From positions 1 through 10,036 of the forward strand of contig JAUNHF010000044.1 of the NCBI GenBank assembly GCA_030524065.1: 10,036 nt of DNA. Direction: 5' to 3'. A program made the translations under genes and the position numbers. This stretch comes from Deinococcus sp. (GTDB taxonomy: Bacteria; Deinococcota; Deinococci; Deinococcales; Deinococcaceae). The notes beneath the pieces are model-generated. The model was not told the DNA's origin. It was given only the letters and a program-made list of their open reading frames with translations, and searched no databases. This document shows positions 1 to 9,086 of the stretch, piece by piece; the first letter of the stretch is position 1, and every line of letters begins with the position of its first letter.

Positions 1-1
1 C

Positions 2-1351
2 GGCAAATTCGAAAATGTGCAGATTGACAAGCACCAGCTGGCGCAGCTGCAACACAACCTGATCGTGTCGCACGCGATTGGCCTGGGCGAGCCGCTGCCC
101 CGTGAAGTGGTGCGCAGCATGTTGCTGCTGCGGGCGCAGTCGCTGGCACTGGGGCATTCGGGCGTGCGCACAGAAGTGGTCGAACTGCTGCTGGCCCTGC
201 TGAACGCCGACGCGCTGCCGGTCGTCCCGGCGCAGGGCAGCGTGGGGGCTTCGGGCGACCTGGCCCCACTGGCGCACCTCACGCTGGGGCTGCTGGGCCT
301 GGGCGACATTGAGCATGGCGGTCAGGTGCGGCCCGCTGCCGAGGTGCTGCGGGAGCTGGGCCTGACGCCGCTCACCTTGCAGGCCAAAGAAGGCCTCGCG
401 CTGATCAACGGCACGCAGCTGATGGGATCGCTGCTGGCCCTGGCCCTGGCCGACGCCCGCACGCTGCTGGACACCGCCAACCTCGCCGCCGCCATGACGG
501 TAGAAGCCAAATACGGCTCGCACCGTCCCTTCCAAAGCGACGTGGTGGGCCTGCGCCCGCACCCCGGCGCCCTGGCGGTGGCCGGCGAACTGCGCGCCTA
601 CCTGGCCGATTCCGAGATTGCCCCCAGCCACCTGACCGGCGACGGCCGCGTGCAGGACGCCTACAGCCTGCGGGCCGTGCCGCAGGTTCACGGCGCCACC
701 TGGGACGTGCTGGCCCACGCCGAGCAGGTCCTGGCCACTGAGTTCGCCTCGGTCACCGACAATCCACTGATCTTCCCCGGCAGTGCTCATCCAAACGGGG
801 GCGAGGTGGTGTCGGGCGGCAACTTTCACGGGCAACCGCTGGCGGTGACCATTGACGCGCTCAAAGTCGCCGTGGCCGAACTCGGGAGCATTGCTGAGCG
901 CCGCACCGAGCAGCTGCTCAACCCGGCCCTGAGCGGCCTGCCCGCTTTCCTGACCCCGCAAGGTGGCCTGAACAGTGGCTTTATGATCGCGCAGTACACC
1001 TCGGCAGCCCTGGTCAGCGAAAACAAGGTGCTGAGCCATCCGGCCAGCGTGGACACCATTCCCACCTCCGCCAACCAGGAAGACCACGTCAGCATGGGCG
1101 CGCACGGAGCGCGGCACCTGCGCGACATTGTGAGCAATGTGGCGGGCGTGCTGGCGATTGAGCTGGCCTGCGCCGCGCAGGGCCTGGACTTTCAGGACAG
1201 GACCCCCGGCGTGGGGGTGGACCGCGCCTGGAAATACCTCCGCACGCTGATGCCCACCCTGGAAGGTGACCGCTATTTCCGGCCCGAAGTGCTGCGGATT
1301 CGCGAAGCGGTGCTGAGCGGTGAGCTGGTGGCCGCCGCACGCGGCGAATAA
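2..1351 (+). CDS. hutH: Histidine ammonia-lyase (histidase), 5' end cut off by the window
   Basis: HutH converts L-histidine to trans-urocanate and ammonia, the first step of histidine degradation, in the cytoplasm. The frame is open from base 2, and its first visible residues (GKFENVQ...QLQHNL..SHA.G.GEPLP) already match the interior of the family. The GTG at 17 is therefore an internal valine, not the start. About 449 residues are visible, and about 60 are missing compared with the usual 505-515. The Ala-Ser-Gly triad that cyclises into the MIO electrophile is at 248-256, inside [14 protein letters not shown]. Other family blocks present are the TDNPL segment, [17 protein letters not shown], and NQEDHVSMG with its catalytic-region glutamate at 1079-1081. 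The usual Cys of SLRCxPQVHG is Ala here (674-676). The C-terminus looks complete. Other hut genes, if present, must lie upstream, because the next gene is convergent. A phenylalanine ammonia-lyase is the only serious alternative, and the histidase-like MIO context argues against it. Confidence 0.96.
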   Translation, partial: GKFENVQIDKHQLAQLQHNLIVSHAIGLGEPLPREVVRSMLLLRAQSLALGHSGVRTEVVELLLALLNADALPVVPAQGSVGASGDLAPLAHLTLGLLGLGDIEHGGQVRPAAEVLRELGLTPLTLQAKEGLALINGTQLMGSLLALALADARTLLDTANLAAAMTVEAKYGSHRPFQSDVVGLRPHPGALAVAGELRAYLADSEIAPSHLTGDGRVQDAYSLRAVPQVHGATWDVLAHAEQVLATEFASVTDNPLIFPGSAHPNGGEVVSGGNFHGQPLAVTIDALKVAVAELGSIAERRTEQLLNPALSGLPAFLTPQGGLNSGFMIAQYTSAALVSENKVLSHPASVDTIPTSANQEDHVSMGAHGARHLRDIVSNVAGVLAIELACAAQGLDFQDRTPGVGVDRAWKYLRTLMPTLEGDRYFRPEVLRIREAVLSGELVAAARGE

Positions 1352-1379
1352 GCGCCAAAAGCCGGCTGCACATGCATTG

Positions 1380-1407
1380 AGGGGCGCCCCCACTTGGAGG
1401 CGCCCCT
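1380..1407. terminator. Hairpin between convergent hutH and exporter genes, possible bidirectional terminator
   Basis: AGGGGCGCC (1380-1388) and GGCGCCCCT (1399-1407) form a perfect 9-bp GC-rich stem with a 10-nt loop. It starts 28 nt after the hutH stop and ends 33 nt before the exporter stop codon, where a shared terminator is expected. No T-run follows directly on either strand; the nearest on the plus strand is TTTTCTT at 1424-1430. It is either a weak intrinsic terminator or a 3'-end stabilising hairpin. Confidence 0.5.
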
Positions 1408-1440
1408 GTGTCAGGCACTTAGGTTTTCTTGGCAGAGCGC

Positions 1441-3515
<2,075 letters not shown>

Positions 3516-3519
<4 letters not shown>

Positions 3520-4049
3520 GGTTGCTCCTTGGGGGCAAGAGGGCGGTTGAGGGTCAGGTCCGAAAGCGCTTCGATGGCGTCAAGCAGGGCGCTCAGGCGC
3601 TCAGGCTCCAGCTGGCCCAACCGCTCTCTGGTGTTGTGCTTGATCACTTGCATGGCGCTCTCCAGCGCCTGATGGCCGGCCGGGGTCAGTTGCAGCAGAA
3701 TGCGGCGTGAGTCGGCCGGGTCCAGCTGGCGCTCTACGTAACCCAGGGCGCGCAGCTGTTCCAGGTAGCGGCTCAGCAGGCTGGCGGGGAAATCCAGGGC
3801 GGCGGCGATGGATTTGGGGTGAACCTCTCCACGCCGAATGGTCAGCAAAACGAAGTAGAGCCGCAGATCCAGCCCCAGCGGCGTCAGCAGCGGCAGCACA
3901 TCCGCCTTGATGCGGCGGTTCAGCTGCCACATCCCGCCCAGAAACCGTGAAATCTGGGTGTCGTGCAGCTGCTCAGCGGCGTGAAGCTGATCGGAGGGCT
4001 GGGCAGGTGGGGAGCCGGGCAAGGGATCAGGAGAGTGGGAAGAAGACAT
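3516..4049 (-). CDS. MarR-family transcriptional regulator of the adjacent exporter
   Basis: A 177-residue winged-helix protein of normal MarR size. The DNA-binding region spans about 55-125, and its wing carries the family signature [17 protein letters not shown] (109-125, with conserved Asp and Arg). The flanking helices (about 25-55 and 128-170) should form the dimer interface. The first 30 residues are Ser/Pro-rich and probably disordered. I chose the ATG at 4049 because GGAGG (4061-4057) precedes it by 7 nt. The frame is open to a TTG at 4205, but that codon lies inside the -35 box. There is no cysteine, which argues against an OhrR-type thiol peroxide sensor and favours small-ligand control. 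It is translationally coupled to the exporter gene and is the likely repressor of this operon; the operator is proposed at 4188-4209. Confidence 0.93.
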
Positions 4050-4056
4050 AGATGGG

Positions 4057-4061
4057 CCTCC
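4057..4061 (-). promoter_or_regulatory. Ribosome binding site that fixes the marR start
   Basis: On the minus strand GGAGG ends 7 nt before the ATG at 4049. This near-consensus Shine-Dalgarno decides against the longer reading frame starting at 4205, whose extra 52 residues are low-complexity and unlike MarR proteins. Confidence 0.8.
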
Positions 4062-4176
4062 GGGCGGCGGGGGACAGGACGTAGGCAGCCAGACTTGAGG
4101 CTGGTCCGGGAAGAGGAACCGGGCCAGGCGGCGGGTAGGGTTGGATGCGCTGCGGAGAGGAAGCGCCGTTGCATTT

Positions 4177-4205
4177 AAGTTACGCCTATTGTTCACTCTA
4201 GTCAA
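4177..4205 (-). promoter_or_regulatory. Promoter of the marR-exporter operon
   Basis: Reading the minus strand, TTGACT (4205-4200) is a 5/6 match to the -35 consensus. Exactly 17 bp later TAACTT (4182-4177) fits the TANNNT -10 pattern. Transcription would start near 4170, giving a leader of about 120 nt before the marR ATG. That leader contains a small 5-bp stem (CAGCC/GGCTG, 4086-4103), probably of no consequence. The local AT-rich stretch stands out in otherwise GC-rich DNA. Confidence 0.65.
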
Positions 4206-4209
4206 CTAT
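4188..4209. promoter_or_regulatory. Imperfect palindrome over the -35 box, probable MarR operator
   Basis: ATTGTTCACT (4188-4197), two bases, then AGTCAACTAT (4200-4209) form an inverted repeat matching at 8 of 10 positions per arm. It covers the -35 hexamer and half the spacer of the marR promoter, where a bound dimer would block RNA polymerase. The length and AT-rich dyad form are typical of MarR-family operators. That this MarR protein binds it is inferred from position. Confidence 0.6.
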
Positions 4210-4272
4210 TCTCTGAAGTGTTCTTTCGGGCATTTCTTGGGATCGTCCTGGGGTGGCGCAGGCCGCAGAGAT

Positions 4273-4287
4273 ATAGCCCCCCGCTAT
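4273..4287. promoter_or_regulatory. LysR-type binding box (T-N11-A dyad) upstream of the lysR-family gene
   Basis: ATAGC (4273-4277), five C residues, then GCTAT (4283-4287) are a perfect 5-bp inverted repeat containing the T-N11-A pattern (T4274, A4286) typical of LysR-regulator recognition sites. The centre is 61 bp before the proposed transcription start at 4341, close to the usual -65 position. A further GCTAT half-site at 4324-4328 touches the -10 box, which would fit autorepression. It lies about 68 bp upstream of the -35 box of the divergent marR promoter. Confidence 0.55.
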
Positions 4288-4327
4288 GACACGGCGCGGC
4301 TCCCGGCGGCTTTATCGGCCAGGGCTA

Positions 4328-4341
4328 TACACTGCCCGGTA
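4328..4341 (+). promoter_or_regulatory. Leaderless-type -10 element of the lysR-family gene
   Basis: TACACT (4328-4333) fits TANNNT and ends exactly 7 nt before the ATG at 4341, so transcription should begin at or next to the start codon. No Shine-Dalgarno sequence precedes the ATG, which agrees with a leaderless message. No convincing -35 box is visible. The same geometry recurs at 8181-8194. Confidence 0.55.
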
Positions 4342-5234
4342 TGAAAGTCAGCTCGGATCAACTGGTGGCGTTTTCAGTGGTGGCGGAACTGGGCAGTGTC
4401 AGCCGCGCGGCCGAGCGGCTGAATCTCAGCCAGCCCACCGTCAGCAGCCAGCTGCGCGCCTTGCAAGACCAGTTCGGTGAGCCGCTGTACCGCCGCCGCG
4501 CCCACGGGGTAGAACTGACTGCGGCCGGCGAGGGCCTGCTGCCCTACGCCCACGCCGTGACCCACGCCCTGCGGCAGGTGGGCGACCACATCGCGGGGGT
4601 GCAGGAGCGGCCCGAACGCATGTTGCGGCTGGGGGTGTCGTACTCGCTGGGACGGCGCTCTTACGGGCTGGTCACAGGCGGGGCGGCGCAGCGGCTGCAC
4701 CTGCAACTGCTGGCCGGCGATTCCAGCACCCTGGCTGAACTGGTCGTGTCCGGCGACCTGGACGCAGCGCTGGTGCTGGGGCCCGTAGCCATGCCCGCAG
4801 GCAAAGTGGACCTGCACCAGACCGGCGAGGATGAACTGGTGGCCGCCCTTCCCGCCGGGCACCCGCTGGCCGAGCTGCGCTACGCTCCGCTGCAGGCGCT
4901 GCGCGACGAGACTTTTCTGTGGGCGGTGCGGACCTCGGCGGTGCGGCGGCAGTCCGACCGGCTGCTTCAGGAAGCCGGCCTGACCCCCCGCAGCCTGGAA
5001 CTGGGCAGCCTGATCGCCGTGCGTGAAGCCCTGCTGGACGGCCACGGCGTGGCACTGCTTCCGCGCGAATTCGTGCAGCGCGAGCGCGACCTGGGCCTGA
5101 TCGCCACCCTGGGCCTGGAAGCGCCACTGGTGGGCATCAGCCAGCTGCTGGTCACGCCTCCCGCCGCCACCCAGGGCGCCGAACACCGGGCGCTGAGTGC
5201 CTTTTTGCGCGGAGCAGGCCGGGCGCGGCACTAA
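4341..5234 (+). CDS. LysR-family transcriptional regulator, target unknown
   Basis: A 297-residue LysR-type regulator, the normal family size. The N-terminal winged helix-turn-helix covers about 3-62, with the diagnostic SRAAERLNLSQPTVSSQLRAL (recognition helix about 30-40). A linker helix follows at about 63-90, and the periplasmic-binding-protein-like effector domain spans about 93-290, beginning at the strand MLRLGVS and including DAALVLGP at 141-148. There are no cysteines, so OxyR-like thiol sensing is excluded. The ATG at 4341 begins exactly at the conserved N-terminus and follows a leaderless-type -10 box. The gene diverges from marR and lies 121 bp upstream of feoA on the same strand. 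Control of marR/exporter or feo is possible but not shown; the T-N11-A box most simply suggests autoregulation. No specific orthologue is recognised. Confidence 0.92.
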   Translation: MKVSSDQLVAFSVVAELGSVSRAAERLNLSQPTVSSQLRALQDQFGEPLYRRRAHGVELTAAGEGLLPYAHAVTHALRQVGDHIAGVQERPERMLRLGVSYSLGRRSYGLVTGGAAQRLHLQLLAGDSSTLAELVVSGDLDAALVLGPVAMPAGKVDLHQTGEDELVAALPAGHPLAELRYAPLQALRDETFLWAVRTSAVRRQSDRLLQEAGLTPRSLELGSLIAVREALLDGHGVALLPREFVQRERDLGLIATLGLEAPLVGISQLLVTPPAATQGAEHRALSAFLRGAGRARH

Positions 5235-5279
5235 GACCGCCGTGCCACTTGGCTGCGCGCCCTGGGGAGCAGCCCCCCC

Positions 5280-5307
5280 TTGCATCTCGGCTAAATCGGA
5301 GTAGTCT
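5280..5307 (+). promoter_or_regulatory. Candidate feoAB promoter with a palindromic spacer
   Basis: TTGCAT (5280-5285) and TAGTCT (5302-5307) make a -35/-10 pair separated by 16 bp; the transcript would start near 5314, about 42 nt before feoA. The spacer (5286-5301) is itself an imperfect dyad, CTCxGxTxxAxCxGAG, matching at 5 of 8 positions per arm. It could be a metalloregulator site, because feo operons are normally repressed by Fe-Fur or DtxR/IdeR-type proteins. It does not closely match a consensus Fur or DtxR box. Confidence 0.35.
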
Positions 5308-5355
5308 GCTCGGGTATAGGCCCGCCGCGTTTGGGCTGGCCCCTGGACTTTCCCT

Positions 5356-5619
5356 ATGACCACAGCCCCCCTGCCTGTCCACACCGCTGCCCAACTGCCC
5401 GCCGGCCAGCTTGCCCACGTGGTGAGCGTGGCCCGTGACCATCCCCTGCGCCGGCGCCTGCTGGAGCTGGGCTGCATCCGTGGCGCCCCGATTCAGGTGC
5501 TGCGTTCGGCCCTCGGCGGCGACCCGGTCGAGCTGCGGCTGGGCGGCACCCATCTGGCGCTGCGCCGCGCCGACCTGGCCGCCATTGAGGTCAGCCTGCC
5601 GGCGGAGGCCACGCCATGA
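5356..5619 (+). CDS. feoA: FeoA, SH3-like cytosolic partner of the ferrous iron transporter FeoB
   Basis: An 87-residue protein of normal FeoA size. The SH3-like core is clear: [12 protein letters not shown] (15-26), then [22 protein letters not shown] (31-52), [25 protein letters not shown] (55-79). FeoA is a small cytoplasmic protein needed for full FeoB activity, probably through contact with FeoB on the inner face of the membrane. The ATG at 5356 is the only ATG in the frame after an in-frame TAG at 5317-5319; no good Shine-Dalgarno precedes it. Its stop overlaps the feoB start (ATGA, 5616-5619), indicating translational coupling and one operon. The nine or so N-terminal residues are not conserved. 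Confidence 0.94.
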   Translation: MTTAPLPVHTAAQLPAGQLAHVVSVARDHPLRRRLLELGCIRGAPIQVLRSALGGDPVELRLGGTHLALRRADLAAIEVSLPAEATP

Positions 5620-7850
5620 CCACCTTTTTTCCTCCCGTGCCCGGGGACCTTCCCAGCGACTTGCCCGGAGCCTGCCAGAGCACGCTGGAGCGCCTGCGCG
5701 CCGCCGCCCGCCCGCGTGTGGTGGTGGCCGGCAACCCCAACGTGGGCAAAACCACCCTGATCAATGCGGTGGCCGGCACCGAGCTGAAGGTGGGCAACTG
5801 GGCCGGCGTGACGGTAGAAAAGCGCGAAGCGGCGCTCAACCACCAGGGCCGCCCGCTGCTGCTGCTGGACCTGCCGGGCGCCTACTCGCTCAGCCCGCAC
5901 ACCCCCGAAGAACTGATCACCCGCACCGCCCTGCTGGACGAGGCCCCCGAAGCCATCATTAATGTGCTGGACGCCGGCAATCTGGAGCGCAATCTGTACC
6001 TGACGCTGAGCCTACTGGACTTTGGACTGCCGGTGAGCGCCGTGCTGAACCTGGTGGACGAGGCCCGCGATAAAGGGATTCAGGTGGACGCGGCGGCCCT
6101 GTCGCGCCAGCTGGGAGTACCAGTGATCGAGACGGTCGCCAGCCGCCATCAGGGCGTGGATGAGGTCATCGAAACGGCGCTGTTCGCCTCGCAGCCGGGC
6201 GTGCCGGTCCGCTACCCGGCGCCGGTAGAAGGCGCTGTGGCGCAGCTGAGCGCCGCAATGGAGCCGCTGGACACCCTGCCGCCGCACGCCCGGCGCTACC
6301 TGGCCCTGGCGCTGCTGGAAGGCGACCCCAGCCTGCGCGGACGCCTGAGCGCCACCGGACACGCCGGGCTGGTGGCGCAGGCCGACGCCCTGGTGCAGCG
6401 GCTGGAAGCGGAGGGCATAGACCCCCTGATTGACATTGCCGAAGCCCGCTACGCCCGCGCCCGTGACATCGCCGCGCTGGCGACCCCGGCTTTCCAGGCG
6501 CGGCGCACCCTCAGCGAGCGGCTGGACGCGCTGACCCTGCACCCGCTGCTGGGGCTGCCTATTTTCTTCGGGCTGCTGCTGCTGGTCTTCCGCCTGACCT
6601 TTACGGTGGCCGCTCCCTGGGTGGACCTGATCGGCGGCCCGCTGTTGGAAGTGGCGAGCGGCTGGGCAGCGGCGCTGCTGGGCGGCGTACCGCTGCTGCG
6701 CGACTTGGTGGTGGGGGCGGTGCTGCCGGGCGTGGGCACGGTGCTGAGCTTCCTGCCCACGCTGCTGGTGCTGTACCTGGCGATGGCCTTCCTTGAAGAC
6801 AGCGGCTACATGGCCCGCGTCGCTTTTCTGATGGACCGGCTGATGCGCTCGGTGGGCCTGGACGGACGCGCCTTTATCCCACTGATTCTGGGGTTCGGGT
6901 GCAATGTGCCCGCTGTGTCGGCCACCCGCACGCTGGAACACCGCAGCGACCGCGTGCTGGTCAGCATGATTCTGCCGTTTATGAGCTGCTCGGCGCGGCT
7001 GCCGGTGTACGTGATTTTCGCAGCGGCGCTGTTTCCGCAGTCGGGCAGCTGGCTGGTGTGGAGCATGTACCTGCTGGGCATGTTGGTGGCGCTGGCTTTT
7101 GCCTGGGCGCTGCGCCGCACCTCACTGCCTGCCGAGGGCAGCGGCGTACTGCTGGAACTGCCGCCCTACCGCTTTCCGGCCTGGCCGGTGCTGTGGAAGC
7201 ACGCCTGGCGCCGCACGGCCAGCTTTGCCCGCCGCGCCCGCACCACCGTGCTGGCGACCGTGGCCGGGGTGTGGCTGCTGTTGTCGCTCCCCGCCACCGC
7301 CGGGGCCTCTTTCGCCGCTGTAAATCCCGCCGACTCGGTGTTCGGGCTGGTGAGCCGCTGGCTCTCGCCGCTGTTTGCGCCGCTGGGGTTTGGGGACTGG
7401 CAGGCGACCGGCGCGCTGATTCCCGGCTTTATCGCCAAGGAAGTGGTGGTGGGCACCCTGGGTCAGATTTACCTGGGCGAGCAGGCCGCCGCCGCCGCGC
7501 CGCTGGGCCTGCTGGCCGGCGCACAGCAGGCGGGGCAGGCCGTGTGGGACACCGCCGTGGCCTCGGTGTCCGCGCTGCCTACGCTAGCAGCGCTCCCCTC
7601 GCTGAGCGCCGAGAGCAGCGCCGAAGTGGGCACCCCGCTGGCGGCGGCGCTGGCGCAGGCTTTTACCCCGGCGTCGGGGCTGGCTTACCTGGTGTTCGTG
7701 TTGCTGTACACGCCGTGCGTGGTCACGGTAGGCGCCATTGCCCAGGAGCACGGCCGCCGGGTGGCCTGGGTCACCGTGGCATGGCAGCTGGCAATTGCCT
7801 GGGCCGCCGCCTTCGTGACCTACCGCGCAGCGCTGGCTTTCTGGGGCTGA
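5616..7850 (+). CDS. feoB: FeoB, ferrous iron transporter with N-terminal G domain
   Basis: FeoB imports Fe(II) across the cytoplasmic membrane. This 744-residue protein has the full family layout. The N-terminal GTPase domain carries G1 GNPNVGKTT (39-47), G2 with Thr66 in NWAGVT, G3 DLPG (85-88), G4 NLVD (145-148) and a G5-like ASR (175-177). A helical GDI-like domain follows at about 180-290. The membrane domain starts near 312 and holds [15 protein letters not shown] (394-408), the first gate motif [14 protein letters not shown] (428-441), [10 protein letters not shown] (456-465), the second gate region [15 protein letters not shown] (605-619) and YTPCVVT (698-704). The conserved Cys residues 429, 458 and 701 are all present. 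Residues about 622-680 are an Ala-rich stretch between the last helices, longer than minimal FeoB but not outside the family range. The start overlaps the feoA stop; the feoC-like gene follows after 19 nt. Confidence 0.98.
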   Translation: MTTFFPPVPGDLPSDLPGACQSTLERLRAAARPRVVVAGNPNVGKTTLINAVAGTELKVGNWAGVTVEKREAALNHQGRPLLLLDLPGAYSLSPHTPEELITRTALLDEAPEAIINVLDAGNLERNLYLTLSLLDFGLPVSAVLNLVDEARDKGIQVDAAALSRQLGVPVIETVASRHQGVDEVIETALFASQPGVPVRYPAPVEGAVAQLSAAMEPLDTLPPHARRYLALALLEGDPSLRGRLSATGHAGLVAQADALVQRLEAEGIDPLIDIAEARYARARDIAALATPAFQARRTLSERLDALTLHPLLGLPIFFGLLLLVFRLTFTVAAPWVDLIGGPLLEVASGWAAALLGGVPLLRDLVVGAVLPGVGTVLSFLPTLLVLYLAMAFLEDSGYMARVAFLMDRLMRSVGLDGRAFIPLILGFGCNVPAVSATRTLEHRSDRVLVSMILPFMSCSARLPVYVIFAAALFPQSGSWLVWSMYLLGMLVALAFAWALRRTSLPAEGSGVLLELPPYRFPAWPVLWKHAWRRTASFARRARTTVLATVAGVWLLLSLPATAGASFAAVNPADSVFGLVSRWLSPLFAPLGFGDWQATGALIPGFIAKEVVVGTLGQIYLGEQAAAAAPLGLLAGAQQAGQAVWDTAVASVSALPTLAALPSLSAESSAEVGTPLAAALAQAFTPASGLAYLVFVLLYTPCVVTVGAIAQEHGRRVAWVTVAWQLAIAWAAAFVTYRAALAFWG

Positions 7851-7869
7851 AAGAAGGAGGAGAGGCACT

Positions 7870-8148
7870 ATGGCTTTACTCAAAACGGTTCTGCAAGCGG
7901 TGGCCGGTGAACCGCTGACCCCCGCCGAGCTGGCCGGGCGGCTGGGCAGCACCCCACAGGCGCTGGAAGGCATGCTGCTCACGCTGGAACGCAGCGGTTA
8001 CGTGCAGGCGGCCTTGCCAGCGGGGTCAGGCTGCGAGTGCGGTCCCTGCGCCCTAAAAAGCCTGTGCCGCAACGCAGACGGGGACGCAGGCACACCCCTG
8101 CCCCTGCTGCGGCTGACCCTGCGCGGCGAAGCGTACCTGCGGCGCTGA
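7870..8148 (+). CDS. FeoC-like winged-helix protein with a four-cysteine cluster
   Basis: A 92-residue protein third in the feo operon. Residues 1-48 resemble the FeoC winged helix ([21 protein letters not shown] followed by [11 protein letters not shown]). The wing then carries four cysteines at 55, 57, 60 and 66 (C-x-C-x2-C-x5-C), followed by a basic stretch and a hydrophobic C-terminal strand. Known enterobacterial FeoC proteins have a C-x4-C-x2-C-x8-C or similar wing that binds an Fe-S cluster and interact with FeoB; a similar role here is inferred. AAGGAGG (7854-7860) lies 9 nt before the ATG, a strong ribosome site, and the gene is 19 nt behind feoB, so the two should share a message. 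It could instead be a DNA-binding iron/redox regulator. I give no symbol because the homology is at family level only. Confidence 0.82.
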   Translation: MALLKTVLQAVAGEPLTPAELAGRLGSTPQALEGMLLTLERSGYVQAALPAGSGCECGPCALKSLCRNADGDAGTPLPLLRLTLRGEAYLRR

Positions 8149-8180
8149 GCAGAGCGGACGGCTGGCTGACACCTCCCGTC

Positions 8181-8194
8181 TAACCTTGGCGGCA
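8181..8194 (+). promoter_or_regulatory. Leaderless-type -10 element before the lipoprotein gene
   Basis: TAACCT (8181-8186) matches TANNNT and is followed by exactly 7 nt and then the ATG at 8194. No Shine-Dalgarno is present. This suggests that the lipoprotein gene has its own leaderless transcript and is not just the tail of the feo operon, although it begins only 45 nt after feoC. Confidence 0.55.
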
Positions 8195-9039
8195 TGAGAA
8201 AATTTGCGGCTTTATTTCTGCTGGGCTTGGTGCTGGGGGCCTGCGCTCCAGTGCAGACGGCTGAACTGGCGGCCCCTGCCCTGACGCAGCAAACGGTGCA
8301 GATCGCCTCGGCGCTGCCCCGCGCCCACGCCCACAACGACTACGAGCATGAGCGCCCGCTGCTGGACGCATTGGCCCAGGGCTTTACCAGTGTGGAAAGC
8401 GACGTGTTCCTGCGTGACGGTCAGCTGCTGGTCGCCCACGAAGCCAGCCAGCTGCAACCGGGCCGCACCCTTCAGAGCCTGTATCTGGAACCGCTGCGCC
8501 AGATCGCCGCGCAGAACGGGGGCCGCATTTACCCCGCCGGGCAGAGCCTGACCCTGTACGTAGACGTCAAAGACGACGGTGAGGCGACCTATCAGGCCGT
8601 CCACCGGGCGCTGGCCGAGTATGCACCTTTGCTTACCCGTTACGAAAACGGTCACGTCATTCCTGGGGCGGTGAGCGTGGTGATTTCGGGCAACCGCGTG
8701 CCGGCCACCATGCAGGCACAGACACTCCGCTACGCCGGGATGGACGGCCGCCTCAGCGACCTGGGCAGCGGCGCGCCCCCTTCCCTGATTCCGATCATCA
8801 GCGACAACTGGACCAAGGTTTTTGGCTGGACCGGCGAAGGCGAATTCCCGGCTGCCGAGCGCCAGAAGCTGAAAGACACTGTGGCTCAGGCCCACGCTGA
8901 CGGGCAGCGGGTGCGCTTCTGGGCCACCCCCGAGAACCCCGCGGTGTGGCAGGCGCTGATTGACGCCGGCGTAGACCAGATCAACACCGACGACCTGAGC
9001 GGCCTGCGGACCTACCTGCTGGAACACGACCGCCGCTAG
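8194..9039 (+). CDS. Lipoprotein of the PI-PLC/glycerophosphodiesterase-like superfamily
   Basis: A 281-residue exported lipoprotein. The signal peptide is MRKF plus a hydrophobic stretch ending in the lipobox LGAC, so Cys17 should be lipidated. The mature domain starts with AHAHNDYEHERPL (44-56). It continues with SVESDVFLRDGQLLVAHE (66-83), LYVDVK (121-126), RFWATPENPAVWQAL (241-255) and a final DQINTDDLSGL (261-271). These are the barrel-edge motifs of the PI-PLC/GDPD superfamily. His45, Asn48, Glu68, Asp70, His82 and Asp124 are the likely catalytic or metal-binding residues. The closest type is the uncharacterised AIM6-like group, not the classical GlpQ enzymes, so the substrate is not known; a phosphodiester of a glycerol or inositol lipid is a guess. 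It probably acts on the outer face of the cytoplasmic membrane or in the envelope. Its promoter appears to be separate from feo. Confidence 0.88.
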   Translation: MRKFAALFLLGLVLGACAPVQTAELAAPALTQQTVQIASALPRAHAHNDYEHERPLLDALAQGFTSVESDVFLRDGQLLVAHEASQLQPGRTLQSLYLEPLRQIAAQNGGRIYPAGQSLTLYVDVKDDGEATYQAVHRALAEYAPLLTRYENGHVIPGAVSVVISGNRVPATMQAQTLRYAGMDGRLSDLGSGAPPSLIPIISDNWTKVFGWTGEGEFPAAERQKLKDTVAQAHADGQRVRFWATPENPAVWQALIDAGVDQINTDDLSGLRTYLLEHDRR

Positions 9040-9086
9040 GCGGCCGCCCAGAACGGGGAACGGGCCGGGCCAGCCCTGGGCAGCTG

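Noticed and set aside
1419..1440. On the minus strand, after the exporter stop, another frame reads RSAKKT followed by TAA, like a protein C-terminus and suggestive of a frameshifted exporter tail.
   Set aside because: Only six residues. The exporter frame ends cleanly at 1441 after a normal cytoplasmic tail, and nothing else indicates a frameshift.
4050..4205. A 52-residue N-terminal extension of the MarR protein from a TTG at 4205.
   Set aside because: The TTG lies inside the -35 box of the proposed promoter, the extension is unlike MarR proteins, and the ATG at 4049 has a near-perfect Shine-Dalgarno.
5251..5274. GGCTGC/GCAGCC stem between the lysR-family gene and feoA as a terminator.
   Set aside because: Only 6 bp with a 12-nt loop and no T-run after it; chance stems of this size are common in GC-rich DNA.
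9041..9067. CGGCC/GGCCG repeat between the convergent lipoprotein and reductase genes as a terminator.
   Set aside because: Five base pairs with a 17-nt loop and no T-run; not distinguishable from background.
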